Origin: Ustilago trichophora
Lineage: Eukaryota; Basidiomycota; Ustilaginomycetes; Ustilaginales; Ustilaginaceae
Length of the DNA stretch: 64,000 nt
Direction of reading: 5' to 3'
Assembly (NCBI GenBank): GCA_900323505.1
Contig: OOIN01000013.1
Location: forward strand, 186,001 to 250,000
Shown: positions 44,099 to 55,927 of the stretch, in pieces
How the letters are laid out: each line of letters starts with the position of its first letter
Numbering within the stretch: position 1 is the stretch's first letter
Translations under genes and position numbers: made by a program
The notes under the pieces: generated by a model
Database searches by the model: none
What the model was told of the DNA's origin: nothing
Seen by the model: only the letters and a program-made list of their open reading frames with translations

Positions 44099-44940
44099 AG
44101 CCGGCGTCCTCTCCTCTTTCTTTTTTTTTTTTTTTTTTTTGGTTTGTTTAATGATGATAACATTGTAAACATTTCTATTTGACCAAATGTGGTGATGTAG
44201 AGATTACAAAGTGAGGGCGGAGGCACAGGCGTCTCTGAGGGCTTTTCGAGGGCGAGTAGTGCGCGTGAATCTTCTGGGCTTTGAATTCGACCTGGAACGG
44301 GGAGTAGGCCAGGGGGAGATCTAGGGAGAGATAGAGTTGGGGATTGTAATTTGAGGGCGATGCGTTTCGACATGGTGGTGGCGAGGCTTGATGTGCGGAG
44401 AGGTTGTGTTGTGCTGATGGGGGTGCTTAATGGTTCTCTTTTGTAAGATGGGGAGTGGGGGAGGTGGTGGTGTTGTGGGGTGTACATGGCCAGGGCGAAA
44501 TCGGATGCTAGGGAGCCCATCGGAGTGGAGTGGGGTGGAGTGGTTTGAGCGGCCAGCAGCGATGAGGGCGGCTTGAAGTTCGGCTCTATTGCTTCGTCTT
44601 GATCGGAAAAGTGGCGTATTGGGATGGTTGGGAGCAACGAGCGAGCCGTAGTGGAAAGATAGATGTACAGTGAACAAATAGCTATTTCGCCCAGATCGGA
44701 CTGGAGGTGAACGCTTGTGTGAGGAAATGTGGAATTGCGGATGGGAAGTGTCAAGATGTGGTTGGTATCTTGGTCCGCCGACGCTGACGATGAGGTGAGG
44801 TCTGCCAGGAGGGCGAAGTCGAGGTTGAAGGTTCGGTTGACATTGTGTTGCTCTTCTTGAGATCGATCGGAAACTGGGCTGGTTTCAGACTTTGAAGCAG
44901 GTGGAAAAGGATGTGATGGTGTTGGAAAACAAAGTGTCAT
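43915..44940 (-). CDS. Uncertain ORF, Ser/Pro-rich, overlapping the YAK1 3' end
   Basis: An open frame on the minus strand from the ATG at 44940. The first 280 residues look protein-like: NVNRTFNLDFALLADLTSSS, LGEIAICSLYIYLSTTARSL, then a Pro/Ser-rich part with MSKRIALKLQSPTLSL. After that, the frame passes through the complement of the T20 tract, giving a Lys run, and into the antisense of the YAK1 coding end, so the real stop, if this is a gene, may be earlier or the T-tract miscounted. No family was recognised. It may be an independent small gene between YAK1 and uS9m or chance coding potential. Confidence 0.35.
   Translation of the reverse strand: MTLCFPTPSHPFPPASKSETSPVSDRSQEEQHNVNRTFNLDFALLADLTSSSASADQDTNHILTLPIRNSTFPHTSVHLQSDLGEIAICSLYIYLSTTARSLLPTIPIRHFSDQDEAIEPNFKPPSSLLAAQTTPPHSTPMGSLASDFALAMYTPQHHHLPHSPSYKREPLSTPISTTQPLRTSSLATTMSKRIALKLQSPTLSLPRSPPGLLPVPGRIQSPEDSRALLALEKPSETPVPPPSLCNLYITTFGQIEMFTMLSSLNKPKKKKKKRKRRGRRLYSPPKPPFPPPPRDPSLRCLSRDCSWATYCCCRKLAVAVVAAVVDAAAVGDADDPGYVQA
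43934..43993 (+). repeat. YAK1: CAG/CAA/CAT-rich coding repeat in YAK1 tail
   Basis: Imperfect CAG/CAA repeat in the C-terminal part of YAK1. In the frame that continues to the stop it gives a Gln/His-rich tract with about 15 Gln. A frame change lies just before it, close to a place where a slipped trinucleotide repeat could also have altered length. Confidence 0.7.
44121..44140 (+). repeat. Poly-T tract (20 T) downstream of YAK1
   Basis: Twenty T starting 22 bases after the YAK1 stop, preceded by CTTTC. Similar in placement to the T-tract after the first gene. Confidence 0.9.
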
Positions 44941-45258
44941 GTTGCTGTTGGACCATGCACACGATGCTGGAAGAAAGCTGCACGCCGCCTCTTTGAAGCA
45001 AAGCTCCACACAATATGTTTTTCAGGATGAGATGTTAGACTGGAACCACTCTGTTTTTGAAAGAAATCCTGGTCAATGTTTGATCGGGAAACAAGGCACG
45101 TGACAGGAAAGGAATAGGAAGAAAGTCTCTCTTTTCCCAGCCTCTTTTTCCCACCATCCTTCCGCCTGGTGTGCAGTTGTACAACGCTCGTATTTGTTCC
45201 CGATCACCACCATCATCTCAATCCCTCTCTGCAATTTCATTGCAGGATCGTCGACAAT

Positions 45259-46369
45259 ATGGTGTCCAGCATCACTTCGAGGACCCTCCCTCGGGGTTGC
45301 GTACGCTCACTCTCACCCCACTAACACCCCCGCCCGGCCTCTACAATCCGATTCGCCTCGACCTCCTCCTCGGCGCACAACTCTTCCTCCTCTTCATCGT
45401 CCTCGGAGGCCTACTCGCAATCGCGCATTCCACGTTGCCTCCCGTCGCCCCCTGCCCTCCCGAGTCAAGCCCGTCTCGGCAGCATACTACACCGGCCGTC
45501 CCGCATACATCGACACTCTTCTCTCCTTGGAAGAATTGACCCGTCAAACCAAACGTTTGCTGGAACAGGCCCATCTCCTTCCACCCAACAGTCTCCACCT
45601 TCCCTTGCCACACATCGGCTTCTGGCGCTCGTCAAAACCTCTGGTTGAGCAGTGCGAACTTCAACAGGTTCTCGGAACCACCTTGAAAGCTGCCCAGTAT
45701 CGACAGATTGTCTCTCGCCTCGGTCTACTGGCACGCTACGCTGGATGGTCAACACGTTTGAGCAGAACCCGAACTGCACTCTTTGCTCAGACGAGAGGAG
45801 ATCCGTCGTTGGTGGAAAACTTCCATTCGACTTTGGAAAGTTCATGAACGACAATGCCAAAAACAACAATTTGTTGGCCGAGAAGAATGCCGATTTGGCG
45901 CTATGGCAAGCTAGTCTTAAAAAGGTGGATGGGAAAGGTCGAGCTTACAGTATGGGTCGTAGAAAGGAGAGTTCTGCTCAGGTTTGGATCATTCGTACCA
46001 AAGAAGGAGCGATAAAGTGGGTGAAGTATTGATCAACAATATTCCTTTAGTCGAGTATTTTACCAGGACGGCAGAGAGGGAAGCTGTCACTTGGCCTTGA
46101 AGCTTACTAGCACTTTGGGAGTTACAATGTTTTGCGTTGACTAGGGGTGGTGGGAAAAGTGGACAGGCAGGAGCAATTGCTCATGCCCTAGCGAACGCCA
46201 TTGTGGCAGAAACGGGTCACGATCAGGAGATGGAGAAGGGTCTGGAGTTGAAAAAGTACGTCAAAACGTGCTGGCAAAGGATGGTGTGTTAAGAGAGACC
46301 AAGGATGGTCGAGAGGAAAAAACGGGTTTGGCAAAGGCAAGAAAGGCTTTCACCTGGGTCAAGCGTTGA
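45259..46369 (+). CDS. MRPS9: Mitochondrial ribosomal protein uS9m (frameshifted)
   Basis: The small-subunit protein uS9 of the mitochondrial ribosome, whose C-terminal tail reaches the P-site tRNA. The ATG at 45259 opens a typical import presequence (MVSSITSRTLPRGCVRSLS), followed after one frame change by an Arg/Pro-rich part and the mature start AYYTGRPAYID. Conserved uS9 blocks are GKGRAYSMGRRKESSAQVWI, VLINNIPLVEYF, TSTLGVYNVFALTRGGGKSG with QAGAIAHALANAI, ERKKTGLAKARKAF and the terminal TWVKR before TGA at 46367. Breaks: near 45310, near 45765, near 46010, and two T losses at 46122-46123 (T3 to T2) and 46130-46133 (T5 to T4). There is another break around 46270. All restore the family sequence, so the gene is probably functional in the organism. 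Confidence 0.88.
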
Positions 46370-47622
46370 AGAACGTCTTTATCGATGCATCATGTACTCT
46401 ACTTTTCCTCTTGGTCTTGTGGAGGCAACCAAGACAGTGTCATTTTAGGCAAAACAATGTGATTAGTGGAGGGATGCTTGATGAATGCGTGAGAGTCTGA
46501 CCAAGGTTGCTGAGTCGATGTATCGGCTCAACTTTTTTTGATGCTTCGAGAGGCGTGCACAGATTGCTCAAGACGCTCGCCAAGAGGAGAAAAGGGCAAC
46601 GATTGCTTCTTATTGCTTCGCTTGAACGGATAACGCGGCTCTCCCATTGGACAACGTGAGCAACAACCAGTCCTGCCTTTCGTAACCAATACTGCCAACC
46701 CAGACGATCTTTGGGAGTCACCAAAGCTAGATCGGTGTTGTGTCTGATACATGGACGCTAGATCTGAAACATCCTTCTTCCTTGGCCTTGTCGACCTGCT
46801 CATCCTGTGGCTGGTCCTCGATCACCCACTTCATCCGAACTGAATACCCGATCTTCCCACCCTAAGGTTTCAACCGAAATCTCCCCAACTGAACTTGGAT
46901 CCCCAACCACACACCACAACACACCACGCACCACAACACCATACTCGCAATCCCATCTCTCTGACAGACGACTCGATGCAAGTATGGCTTGAAATCAGGA
47001 ACACCGGGAATAGGAAGTTGAGAAAAAGTGAAACGATAAAGGGAAAAGGAAATGGAAAATGGGATCGTGTATGGTTTATTGTTGATCAACGTCAAGTTGG
47101 TCAACAGAGTGGAGAGATGGTGCAACCTTGGAAGTTACAGAAAACTGTGTTTAGTGAATGTGGAGCTCTTCAAGAGCCGAATGAGAGTAGAGTGTGTCCC
47201 GTGAACAGAGAAAAAGAGAGGGAGAGAAGAAAAACCTTGACAACAGAGAGAAACCGTAGGACAGAGAGGTGATAGAATGAGGAGGAGGAAGCCGGTGGCT
47301 AAAGAATGTGTTTGGAGAAGGTGACAGATTTTCAGGAGGAAAAGGATGGGTGAAGGAATTGGGAGGGTGAAGAGAGGGCGAACGGTCTAATCTTGCATCT
47401 CTGCCTGGGCCCAGACCAATCCGCCGAGACGTACGGCCATCATTCACGCCGCTATTGCTCGAGTCGAAGCTGGCACCACCCTGTGTCATCTGCGGAGATC
47501 CTTGCAAGGCGCGACCAAAGTCGACGGAGGCATGGCCAGAGCCAAGCTTCCAAACGTATGGCTGATCCCTCCACCACCACTCGCATCGGAAGCCATTCTC
47601 GATCGGGGGTTTACCTTTCTCG
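46370..47622. other. Intergenic region, no convincing gene
   Basis: About 1.25 kb between the uS9m stop and the end I assign to the RFX gene. Minus-strand ORFs at 46440-46803 and 47151-47714 are present. The second has a protein-like right part (GMPNNSTLPSEKGK, EWWWRDQPYVWKLG) and may be the true C-terminal end of the RFX gene in another frame. A-rich and GA-rich stretches fill 47010-47370. Confidence 0.4.
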
Positions 47623-50416
47623 CTAGGGAGCGTAGAATTGTTGGGCATCCCTTCGACGTGGATGAGACTTCGCTTTCGGATGCCGAGGAAGAGGCCGAGG
47701 GTGAAGATCACCACTACCCCAGGTGGATGGGAGTCCGAGAGGGTGCTGCTGACAGAGTTGTCGCGTCGACGGAGTTGAAAATTGGCAGAGGACCGGAAGG
47801 GAGCTCAGGGAGGTTTGAGTGCCAGAGCGTGGTCGACTGCCAGATCGGAGGGTGCTAGAGTGGGATTGCGAAGGCCGAGAGAGAGTGACGATGGAGTGCC
47901 GCCGACAGCTGAAGTTGTGACCAGGCAGCAGGTTGTGATGCAACCACGGGACGTCGTCTGCCGCCTCCGAGCCATGCCGACCACCTACAGATTCCGGCAA
48001 CATCCAGCATCGATTCTTCGCGGAAAGTCTTGATAGCCTCAAAGATCTGATCACCCGCTCCAGACTCTCGGCCATCTTTTGCGACGCTTGCACCTTGGTC
48101 ACCTTGCATGCTTCGGAAGAGCATCCCTACCAAGTCATGCATTTGTTCCGCCAACATTCTCGCCAAACTCTTGAACCCTGGCATCCTCTCTTCCGCCACA
48201 TCATCGCCAATCATCCCGTCCAGCTTGGTCAACAACTGTCGAAAAATGATGCCGTCTGCTCGCAGATCATATTATGCAGCAATGCATCGCTGCGCAGCGA
48301 TTCCGCGCGGCGGGGGTCAGGCTATTCCAAAACGAAATGGTTCGCTGTTCGAAAGAAACAGGGTCAGGTCCCAGGTAAATCGAGTAGAGCAACGCTTGAC
48401 ACAGGGACTCGTACTCACGCCAAGCTTTTCGCGATGTCTCTTGCGACGTAGGATTACCGGTTGAAGAAGCGGTGGCGTAGGATGTCGGATTGGAAGAAGA
48501 TGACGTATGGTCGGGTAAGGCGGGCCAGTCGGGGAGGTCCTGACAGGAGCGTCGGAAGGGCATGGAGCTGGGGACGTGGCGAGGGTCTTGAATGTATTGG
48601 TAGCCGTGGAGTGACGAGGCCGGGCTGTTGACGAGGGATGCGGATTGAGCTGGTTCGCTGATGCCTGAAGCATTGCCATGACCAAAGGCGGAGACGCCAT
48701 CGCTGGAGTGCATCACGCCAGCATCGCCCGTCTCACTGGACGGATGGACGCCGGGAAGGAAGGACAGGTCGCTCAAGCCAGAGTAGGAATGCGAGACGGT
48801 ATGTCGTCTCGGCATAGCGCCGCCAGCGCTGTTGGAGACTGAGCCGCACAGGACTGACCTTGCGATGGTACTGGGATACCGTGCTGCATCCTGGCTACTG
48901 TAGTTTGGCCTGAACTTGTCCTGGAGGAGTGAGCACGGCGCTGTTGAGGGTAGCAAAGGCAGATGCGATCAGCCTGTCATCGGTGGCGATGCCTGAATGG
49001 CCAAGAGCGCTGCTCTCCGAAGATGCATGTGGCGAGTTGTCGTACTGGGTACGCGAGAAGAGTGGGCTTCGATGGTGATGCCTCAGACGATCCGTGTGTG
49101 CGGTAAGACGACTCGCCTTCGTGACCCTCAGAGCGAGCTTTTGCTCGGGCTTCCGAGGCGTACTCGGCGCTGAGACCAGCACTGAGCTGCAGCTTACCTG
49201 CTTTTTCGTCTTCAAGCAGCGACTTGACCTTGATGGCTTCGCGCTCGTTGGAGGTGCCAAAGCCACAGTAGTGGAAGCGTGTCTTGCCACGACCTCCAAG
49301 ACGACGTTGAGCGACATCGGGGAACTGACTTCGAAGCACCTTGCCGAACGAGGCAGCTTGAAGCGGCTCCAGGCCGAAAGAGTCGCAGGCTCGGCGGTAC
49401 GACTCATGCAGAATGGTACGCGGTATCGAATCTGGATCGATGGCTTGAGTGTGTAGTTGCAGGTGAGCCTAAGCACAGTGCAGTAAGTGAGCAAGAAAAA
49501 AGGAAACGAGTTAGCGATGAGACTGGCGACACCATTATCCAGCGGGTGCGAAAATTACTTACCACATGCGTGCCCATTTGTCGCGATAGAACTCGGCCAT
49601 CTTTTTGGTGTTGGCCGTCTTGTAGAGAGTGGAAATCTGGTTGAGCATGCTGTCGATCTCCTCTGGCTGGTACTCTGGCTGCGATGCAGACACATAGGCG
49701 CTGGAGCTGCCCATCTTGGAGGTCGAAGCTCCATACATTGGATAGGTGTGCGAGCCATGTGCGAGGTGTAGCCGCCGTGATCAAAGTGGTCGCTCGACAT
49801 GTCGTAATACGTCTGTGATCGGTTTGGGCTGGTGTTTGCGGAGGACGAAGTGTCGTAGATGACGTTTTGCGACATGGACATGCTGCCAGGGTGGACCACG
49901 AGCTGGTGCCGGTCTGGGTGGGATATGCATATCGATGGTAGGCCATAGTGTCGGACTGCTGCTGCATTGTGGTGGGCCAGGTGGAGCTGGTCGCCGCAAA
50001 CGTATGCTGAGAACCGACGCTGACGCCGCTGCTTGCGCCAAAGTGAGCAGCTCGGGGAGTGTCGGTGGGCATGACACTTTGAGTGCCATGGTCAAAGCCG
50101 TCCATGGCGGCTGTTGTGCCAAACTGCGAGCTGCTGTCGACCTGATCCCTTGGGAATGCAGATTGACGAGGAGTGACAACGTTGGGACCGAGGTAGGAAC
50201 CCATCTGAGCACCACCCAGAGCAGACTGTTGAGTGGACTGCAGAGGCTCGGGACGAAGCTGTGACGATGTGGCGCCCGTAGTCATGTGAGCGTACAGATC
50301 TGGACGATTGTCTGCCATGGTGGACGGTCTTGGCTGGTCCCATGAACTATCGGCTGTCCCTGGTCGGTAGGGTGAGCCAGAAGCACTTGTCTGTCCGTGT
50401 AGTATGGGGCCGACAT
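47623..50416 (-). CDS. RFX-family winged-helix transcription factor (frameshifted, one intron)
   Basis: The central region encodes an RFX DNA-binding domain: AHLQLHTQAIDPDSIPRTIL, HESYRRACDSFGLEPLQAAS and FGKVLRSQFPDVAQRRLGGR followed by GKTRFHYCGFG (about 49468 to 49250, unbroken). RFX proteins bind X-box DNA; fungal members (Crt1, Sak1) control DNA-damage response, mating or cell-cycle genes. An intron of 94 nt (49562 to 49469, GTAAGT..GCTTAG) splits the N-terminal part (KMAEFYRDKWARMW) from the domain; in-frame joining needs one extra G at 49562-49563. The N-terminal 280 residues are Gln/Ser/Thr-rich; the C-terminal part has KAWREYESLCQALLYSIYLG and KLDGMIGDDVAEERMPGFKS and may hold the dimerisation region. 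Start at the ATG at 50416 is likely; the left end is uncertain by several hundred bases. Confidence 0.78.
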
Positions 50417-53400
50417 GTTGAAACAAGACCTCTGAAAGCCAGAGGGGACGCCAGCGAGGCTTGCAGAGGTGGCGCTTTATCGGTTTTGAGGTTGCTACCG
50501 TAACACTGTTACCAGACAGTGATTCGAGAAGCGTTGAGCGAAGAACTGCACCAAGCTATCTGCTGGAGAAGCGCGCAAGTGGCAACCGGTAGTAGGATAC
50601 TCCGATATACCGGCCCGGTGTCCGTCAAGTTACTCAACCAAAGGTACTAGACAAGGGATGTCAGGGTTTGGCAGCTTTTGTCGCTGAGCTCACGAGAGCC
50701 GTTGTCAGGAGCGTAAGATCCGATCGGAAGTGACGGTCTGTAGGTATGGGGCAAGAGGTAGCCAGATGGGCGGCAATGAGGAGCATGATGTCAGTACGCA
50801 AGAGCAAGGGGCATGAAACGGTACGATCAAGGGTCTGCAAAGGTTTTTCTTTTGTTCCGAGCTTCATGTTGTGGCAACTGGTGGCAACAGGGGACGAAGA
50901 GGTACGACCGGCCGGATAGACCGAGCTGTCAGAGGAGCAGAGCATCGGCCACGAAGGACGAGCATCACTCATCATGGCAGACAAGGCAGACAAGGGCAGA
51001 CAAGGCAGCAGGGGGTTGGGGGTGCGAAGGTCTGATGCAAACTGATAGGCATCGGGTTGTATCAGGAACTCCGAGCCGGAAGACGTGACAATTTTGCGAG
51101 GGCATCGCTTGTCAGGATATGCAATGCCGCGGTGGCCCCTTTTAGGTTGCGGAGAGCCAAGTTAGATCGCCGACGCGCAAAAGAGAGTGGGGGCTTGAAC
51201 CCAAAGCCAACAAGGAAGATCCAAGGCGCACAGTGCAGCAGTGCTGCCCAGGCTGAACACTGACGATGCATAGTGATAGACTCTCGAAGCCTCGTCTCCT
51301 CTGATGCCATTGATCTGACCGTAAATCCTAGCGTGGGAAGGGACCGACGGCGAGCCAACTGTCACTGGACAAACCAAGTTCTGGGGACCAGGAAAGGATT
51401 TCGCGGCGAAGACTAGGCTTTCGGAGGTGGCCGGCGACCAAGCGTGTGGGGAAGCGCATGCAAGAACATTCCTGCTCCAAGGTTTCTCCCGTCGTCACTT
51501 AAGAGTAGTTGCAGTCGATCGCAAGCTCGGTCGGTAGGAGTCGAGACACGAGACGTGGAGGACACTACTGTCGGTGAGATGGCCGAGAAGCACAAGTAGA
51601 GAGAGCTTGAGCTCGAGATTGGAGCCAAGATCTTTGGACGCAGGCCAGATCGCGCGCATGGAGTCGAACACCGCTTGCGATGCGTCGAGAGGGCGAGATG
51701 GCCAAGATGAAAAACGCTGAGTCGATAGCACGACACAGCCTCTTCCAACGACGACTGACGACTGCCGCGAGTGAGAATGAATATCCGGCCAAAATCAAGA
51801 AAATAAAGAAAATGGAGACAAATTTGGAATTTCGCCCTTTTCTTCGTCTCTTGTTGTGAATTCCGAAATTCGCCTTGTTCGCCGGCAGCAAAGAAGGAGC
51901 GGCAATCGCGAAGAAGCAGCAGCGAGCGACTGCATGATAGGTCGCGTGTCTGATCCTTTTTCTTTTTTTTTTTCCTTTTTTTTTTCTGGCCTTGAAGTTC
52001 CAGGCCATGCCGCGTAAGCGAGACAATCTAACCGCGTCAGGGCCCTGTCACCGTTCGCACTCTCGCTCTTCTTGGCGGCAAGAGAAGGAGCTAGCAAGCG
52101 CCGTCGCCAGCGCCGAATCGACTCGTTCTCCAGCAGTGAAGCGCGCCATCACCTTGGCTGCAGGGCGCAGCGTCCAATGACGATCAAAGAAAGCGTCGAA
52201 GGAGAGCATCAGACCGACGTGTCCCAACGGCTGTTGTAGCCGTCCACGTGCGGAGAGACAGTGATTGGTCGAGTGCATCATGCAACACGCAAAGCCGCCA
52301 GCTATTCGGGTACACTACAGTCCGGCCTTGAGGCAAGGGACACGGGCGAGCGATGACCTGTACTTGGATGATACTTGCACAAGCGCATGCGCAGCCGGCA
52401 AGAAGGCACGATGCGCAAGGTTGCGAGTTGACCGTGACGGTGATAGTCGAGCGTAGATTTGGGCCAACTTAATCGTCCGAGCACCGAAACCGTATCTGAG
52501 CCGGACGGGGAAGACAGTCGTCATCGAGCACCAGCATCGGTCATGACGCCGAAGGGCAGAGGTGCGCCATGCACAGTATACCGAGTGCAGTGCCAAACGA
52601 ACAAGCTCGGGAGCAGATGCAATCCTTGTCGTTACGAACCTTACTTACCTATCTCGAATGAAATGAGTCCTGTTTGCCCAGTGAGGAGACCTGAACCTTG
52701 ACGCTACGATGTAGTGGCGGGCGTAGGCGCGGTGAGATTCTTGATGAGGTAGATGCCTATATCCAAACCAAGAGCGATTTGAGTTCGAAACTTGTAAGCC
52801 AGCCTGCCACAGCAAGAGAGAGGAAGAGAGACAGAGACAGGGACGGGATGGGCTGAGGTAGAGGAGGGTGTGTGCGCGTTTGTGGAGAGAGGCGGAACGG
52901 TTGCATGCCACAAGACCCATAGCTCCCCCATTCGCCTAATCATCGATAACACCACCTCCTTTCGTGTTCATAACGGAGCTGTCGGCGATCAAGACGCCGT
53001 GTGCGGGTAATACAGCTGCAGCCGACTTGTACAGCCACTTCGGTCTTCTTCGGGGTCGCTGACCGGCTCCAGTTCCGTTGGAGAGAGGAAATGATGAGGG
53101 GAGAGCAAGAAGAAACATGGTCCCCCTTTTCTGCCTTTTCTGCTGTAGACGCAACAAGAAGTTGATGCAAAGAGGAGCAGCAGCAACAGCAGCAGAGAAC
53201 GGAAGGCGCAAACAAGCCCTCCTTCATATCTCCGCAAGCCGAAACCTCTCCGTATGCTACGCAGCTATGTGCATGGGTGCCTCTTCGTTGACCCTCCGGA
53301 ATTACGTACGCTAGTCGAGGGCGTTACTCACCTTTTTGTTGAGTCGGACGGAAGCCGAGTTGAGAATTGTATTGGAAGGCACGAGAAGAGCGCGTTCGGT

Positions 53401-53585
53401 ATGCTACCAACTCGCACGGTGGGCTGCTTGCTGCACCCAAGTGGGCGTGGGCCACAATGTTCAACGCGCCACGACACAGAGTCGCCGCGAATCCAAAGGA
53501 GGGCGAGATGAAACGTCAAAGCAGCCGCTGCAATGCTGGTGCTGCGTCGGCGTCGTGGAATAGAGGCAGCGTCCAAAAGTACTTT

Positions 53586-53595
53586 TTAGGGTTAG
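53586..53595 (-). ncRNA. Possible telomerase RNA template (CTAACCCTAA)
   Basis: On the minus strand the decamer CTAACCCTAA is a full 1.67-repeat template for TTAGGG telomeres. It lies in the gene-poor region, directly before the palindrome AAAAGTACTTTT, and CGTC before it can pair with GACG after it. No other telomere-like stretch in the window exceeds eight bases. By chance such a decamer is expected about once in eight windows of this size counting both strands, so this is only a candidate. The ends of any RNA cannot be placed. Confidence 0.2.
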
Positions 53596-54950
53596 ACGGA
53601 TCGGGCCCCAAAGAGTGGGATGCAGCAGTCCGAGCAGGATCGAAGGTGGGATGCTTGCGGCTGGGGGCTGAAGCTCTGTAGCGCTGCCGTGCGTGTCGAG
53701 CTGCGCGTCAATGTCGTGTGATGCTGGCGCCAGTGGTGGCGATGGTGGTGCTACCTTCTGCGGCGACGTGCAGGTGGCGCGCAGACGGTGCTGGAACAGG
53801 CTGTGCTGGCGCTAGCCGATGGGTGGAGAAAGCGGGAGCTCGGATGCGGTGAGTTCCAGTCAAATGATGAGCCGCACGGAAGGCGCGCAGATGCTGACAG
53901 ATTCAGCCGATGACAATGGTGTTGTTGCAGAGGAGGAACAAAGTCTAGGTGGAACCGGAAGGCGGCGATTTCATATGTGGTGGTCGTCACGGCGAATAGA
54001 CAGATGAGATGTAGTTGTGGTGGAGGTGTGCTGGAGGTGTGGTTGAGGAGGTGGTGGTGGTGGAGAGTCGCGGGTATTCACAGTGTGGTTGTGGTGGTGT
54101 CAGGTGACGGTAGCTATTGGTGGTGGTCGTAGCGGTGACGGATGCAAGGGTAGCGACGGGATCGTCAAGATCGAGGTCGAGGGAAAGGGTGGAAGATATA
54201 AGCAAAGAACCGTCAAAGGCCGGACCAGGATGCACAAAGGGGGGCCAGAAACATCAAAAGGCCAAGAAGGCCAAAAGCCAAGCCTGGTTACAAATGGGGA
54301 TCAGGAGGAAGAACTTCCGAGGAGTTGGGCACAGTGGAGGGGGAGTAGAGCACAGCACGAGGGCCGTTCCGTCGAGTGCAGGAAAAATGCTGGCAGCCCA
54401 GCGACATGAGCAGCAGCAATAATGGCGGCGGCGGCAGAGGCGATTGCATGAGCTCTGAGAAGGAAAGCAGCATGAGAAGTGACCACCAAGATGAAATGCT
54501 CTCTAGACGTGGCATTTACAGTTTTGCGGATGGTCAGGGCTCCGATGCACAGCGGCGCGCAGCGGTTAAGAGGCATGAACAACAGCCAGAACCACAAAAG
54601 CAGATTTTCGATACACAAGGATGAGAACCAGGAAAAGAGGGGGGAAAAAACTCTACACACAGAGAAAGAAGAAGACAAAAGGCAGACCTCGGTCGGAAGA
54701 GGGGAGGGAAGAGAGCTTCGGCATGAATACCACGCACTAAAGTTGTACAGACAGACCACAGAAGGAGAGCGCGGCGTCAAGGGCTTTTGGAGCTAAAAAC
54801 GGGTCGGGGCTAAGCGTCCACATGAGCCAGCCTAGACGGTAGCATGGCGGCGGCGAAATGTGAATACTACAACACTTCACCGTATCCTAACGCTTGTCCT
54901 CTATCCTCTCCTTTTCCTCGTCAAGAGCGGAAAGGAGGGGAGAACGGAAA

Positions 54951-54992
54951 GGCGAAAAGCGAAAAGCGAAAGGCGAAAGGCGAAAGGCGAAA
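54951..54992 (+). repeat. Heptanucleotide repeat RGCGAAA x6
   Basis: Six tandem copies of GGCGAAA or AGCGAAA. Purine-rich minisatellite in the gene-poor region. Confidence 0.9.
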
Positions 54993-55398
54993 GGGATAAA
55001 ATAGAGTGGACCCAGAATGTGGCTCGACCGACCACACACAGGCGACTGCTTTTCCCAGCAAGGCGCGACAACAAGCAAGAGGGGGGCCTAAAGGCAAACA
55101 ACACCCAGGTAACGACTCGAGAAAAGCCGAAAGGAGGAAAAGAGAGAGAGAGACAGCAATTTCTGGTCGGGTGAAACCTGTGCTCTCTTTTGCCTTGTCG
55201 CTCTCTCGCTCTCTTTTGCTAACTCTTCACTTCCGTCTTCCGTCCGGGCTCAGGCGGACAATATAAAAATAAAACATGGAGAAGAAAGGCGAAGCTAGGC
55301 TGTACTGTACACACGAGCAACGTCAACAGCAGCAGCAAAGAAAGCGAGAAGCAGGGGGCTAAAGAGGGGATCGAGCGCATCGTGACACAAAACAAAAC

Positions 55399-55427
55399 AA
55401 AAAAAAAAAAAAAAAAAAAAAAAAAAA
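55399..55427 (+). repeat. Poly-A tract (29 A)
   Basis: A run of 29 A preceded by AAAACAAAAC units. On the minus strand it is a T-tract like those downstream of genes elsewhere in the window. Confidence 0.9.
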
Positions 55428-55898
55428 CGAGTGGCGGGGTGCGCGCATCCAGTGTAGAGAAGGCACGGAAAGCTTGCTCGCTCGGTTGTCAACTCATGGC
55501 AGTGAGTGCCCGTCACTCTGTGACACAAATAAAAATAAAGAAAGGTATGATAAAATTAAGAAATAAAATAAAGATAAAAATTTCTAGGGTGGCAATCCGA
55601 GAGAGTTTTGCCTCGAAATGAAAGCAAGGCCGACACCGCACGACGCCGAACGCGCCGCGGCACAGCCATCTCTCCCTCCGTCTCCGTCGCCCTCTTCAAG
55701 ATGACGCTCAGATATCATCTCTCTTGCTGGCATACGACTCGACTTTCTGAGATGGAGGCAACCCCATCAAGTTTTCCTTTTTGTCCTGGAGGTCGCCGGT
55801 GAATTCGAGGTTGAACAGCTCTGTCTTGACTCTGTGCCAGGTCGGTATGAAACAAACGTGCTCTGCAAACTGTCCGATCATCACAAGCTGCCGTGCAG

Positions 55899-55927
55899 TG
55901 TGTGTGTGTGTTTTTTTTTTTTTTTTT
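55899..55927 (+). repeat. GT run followed by poly-T
   Basis: A GT dinucleotide run (about 55897-55910) passes directly into 17 T. Confidence 0.85.

Noticed and set aside
51185..51205. TTCAAGCCC on the minus strand resembling a tRNA B box
   Set aside because: No matching A box, anticodon arm or acceptor stem within 100 bases upstream.
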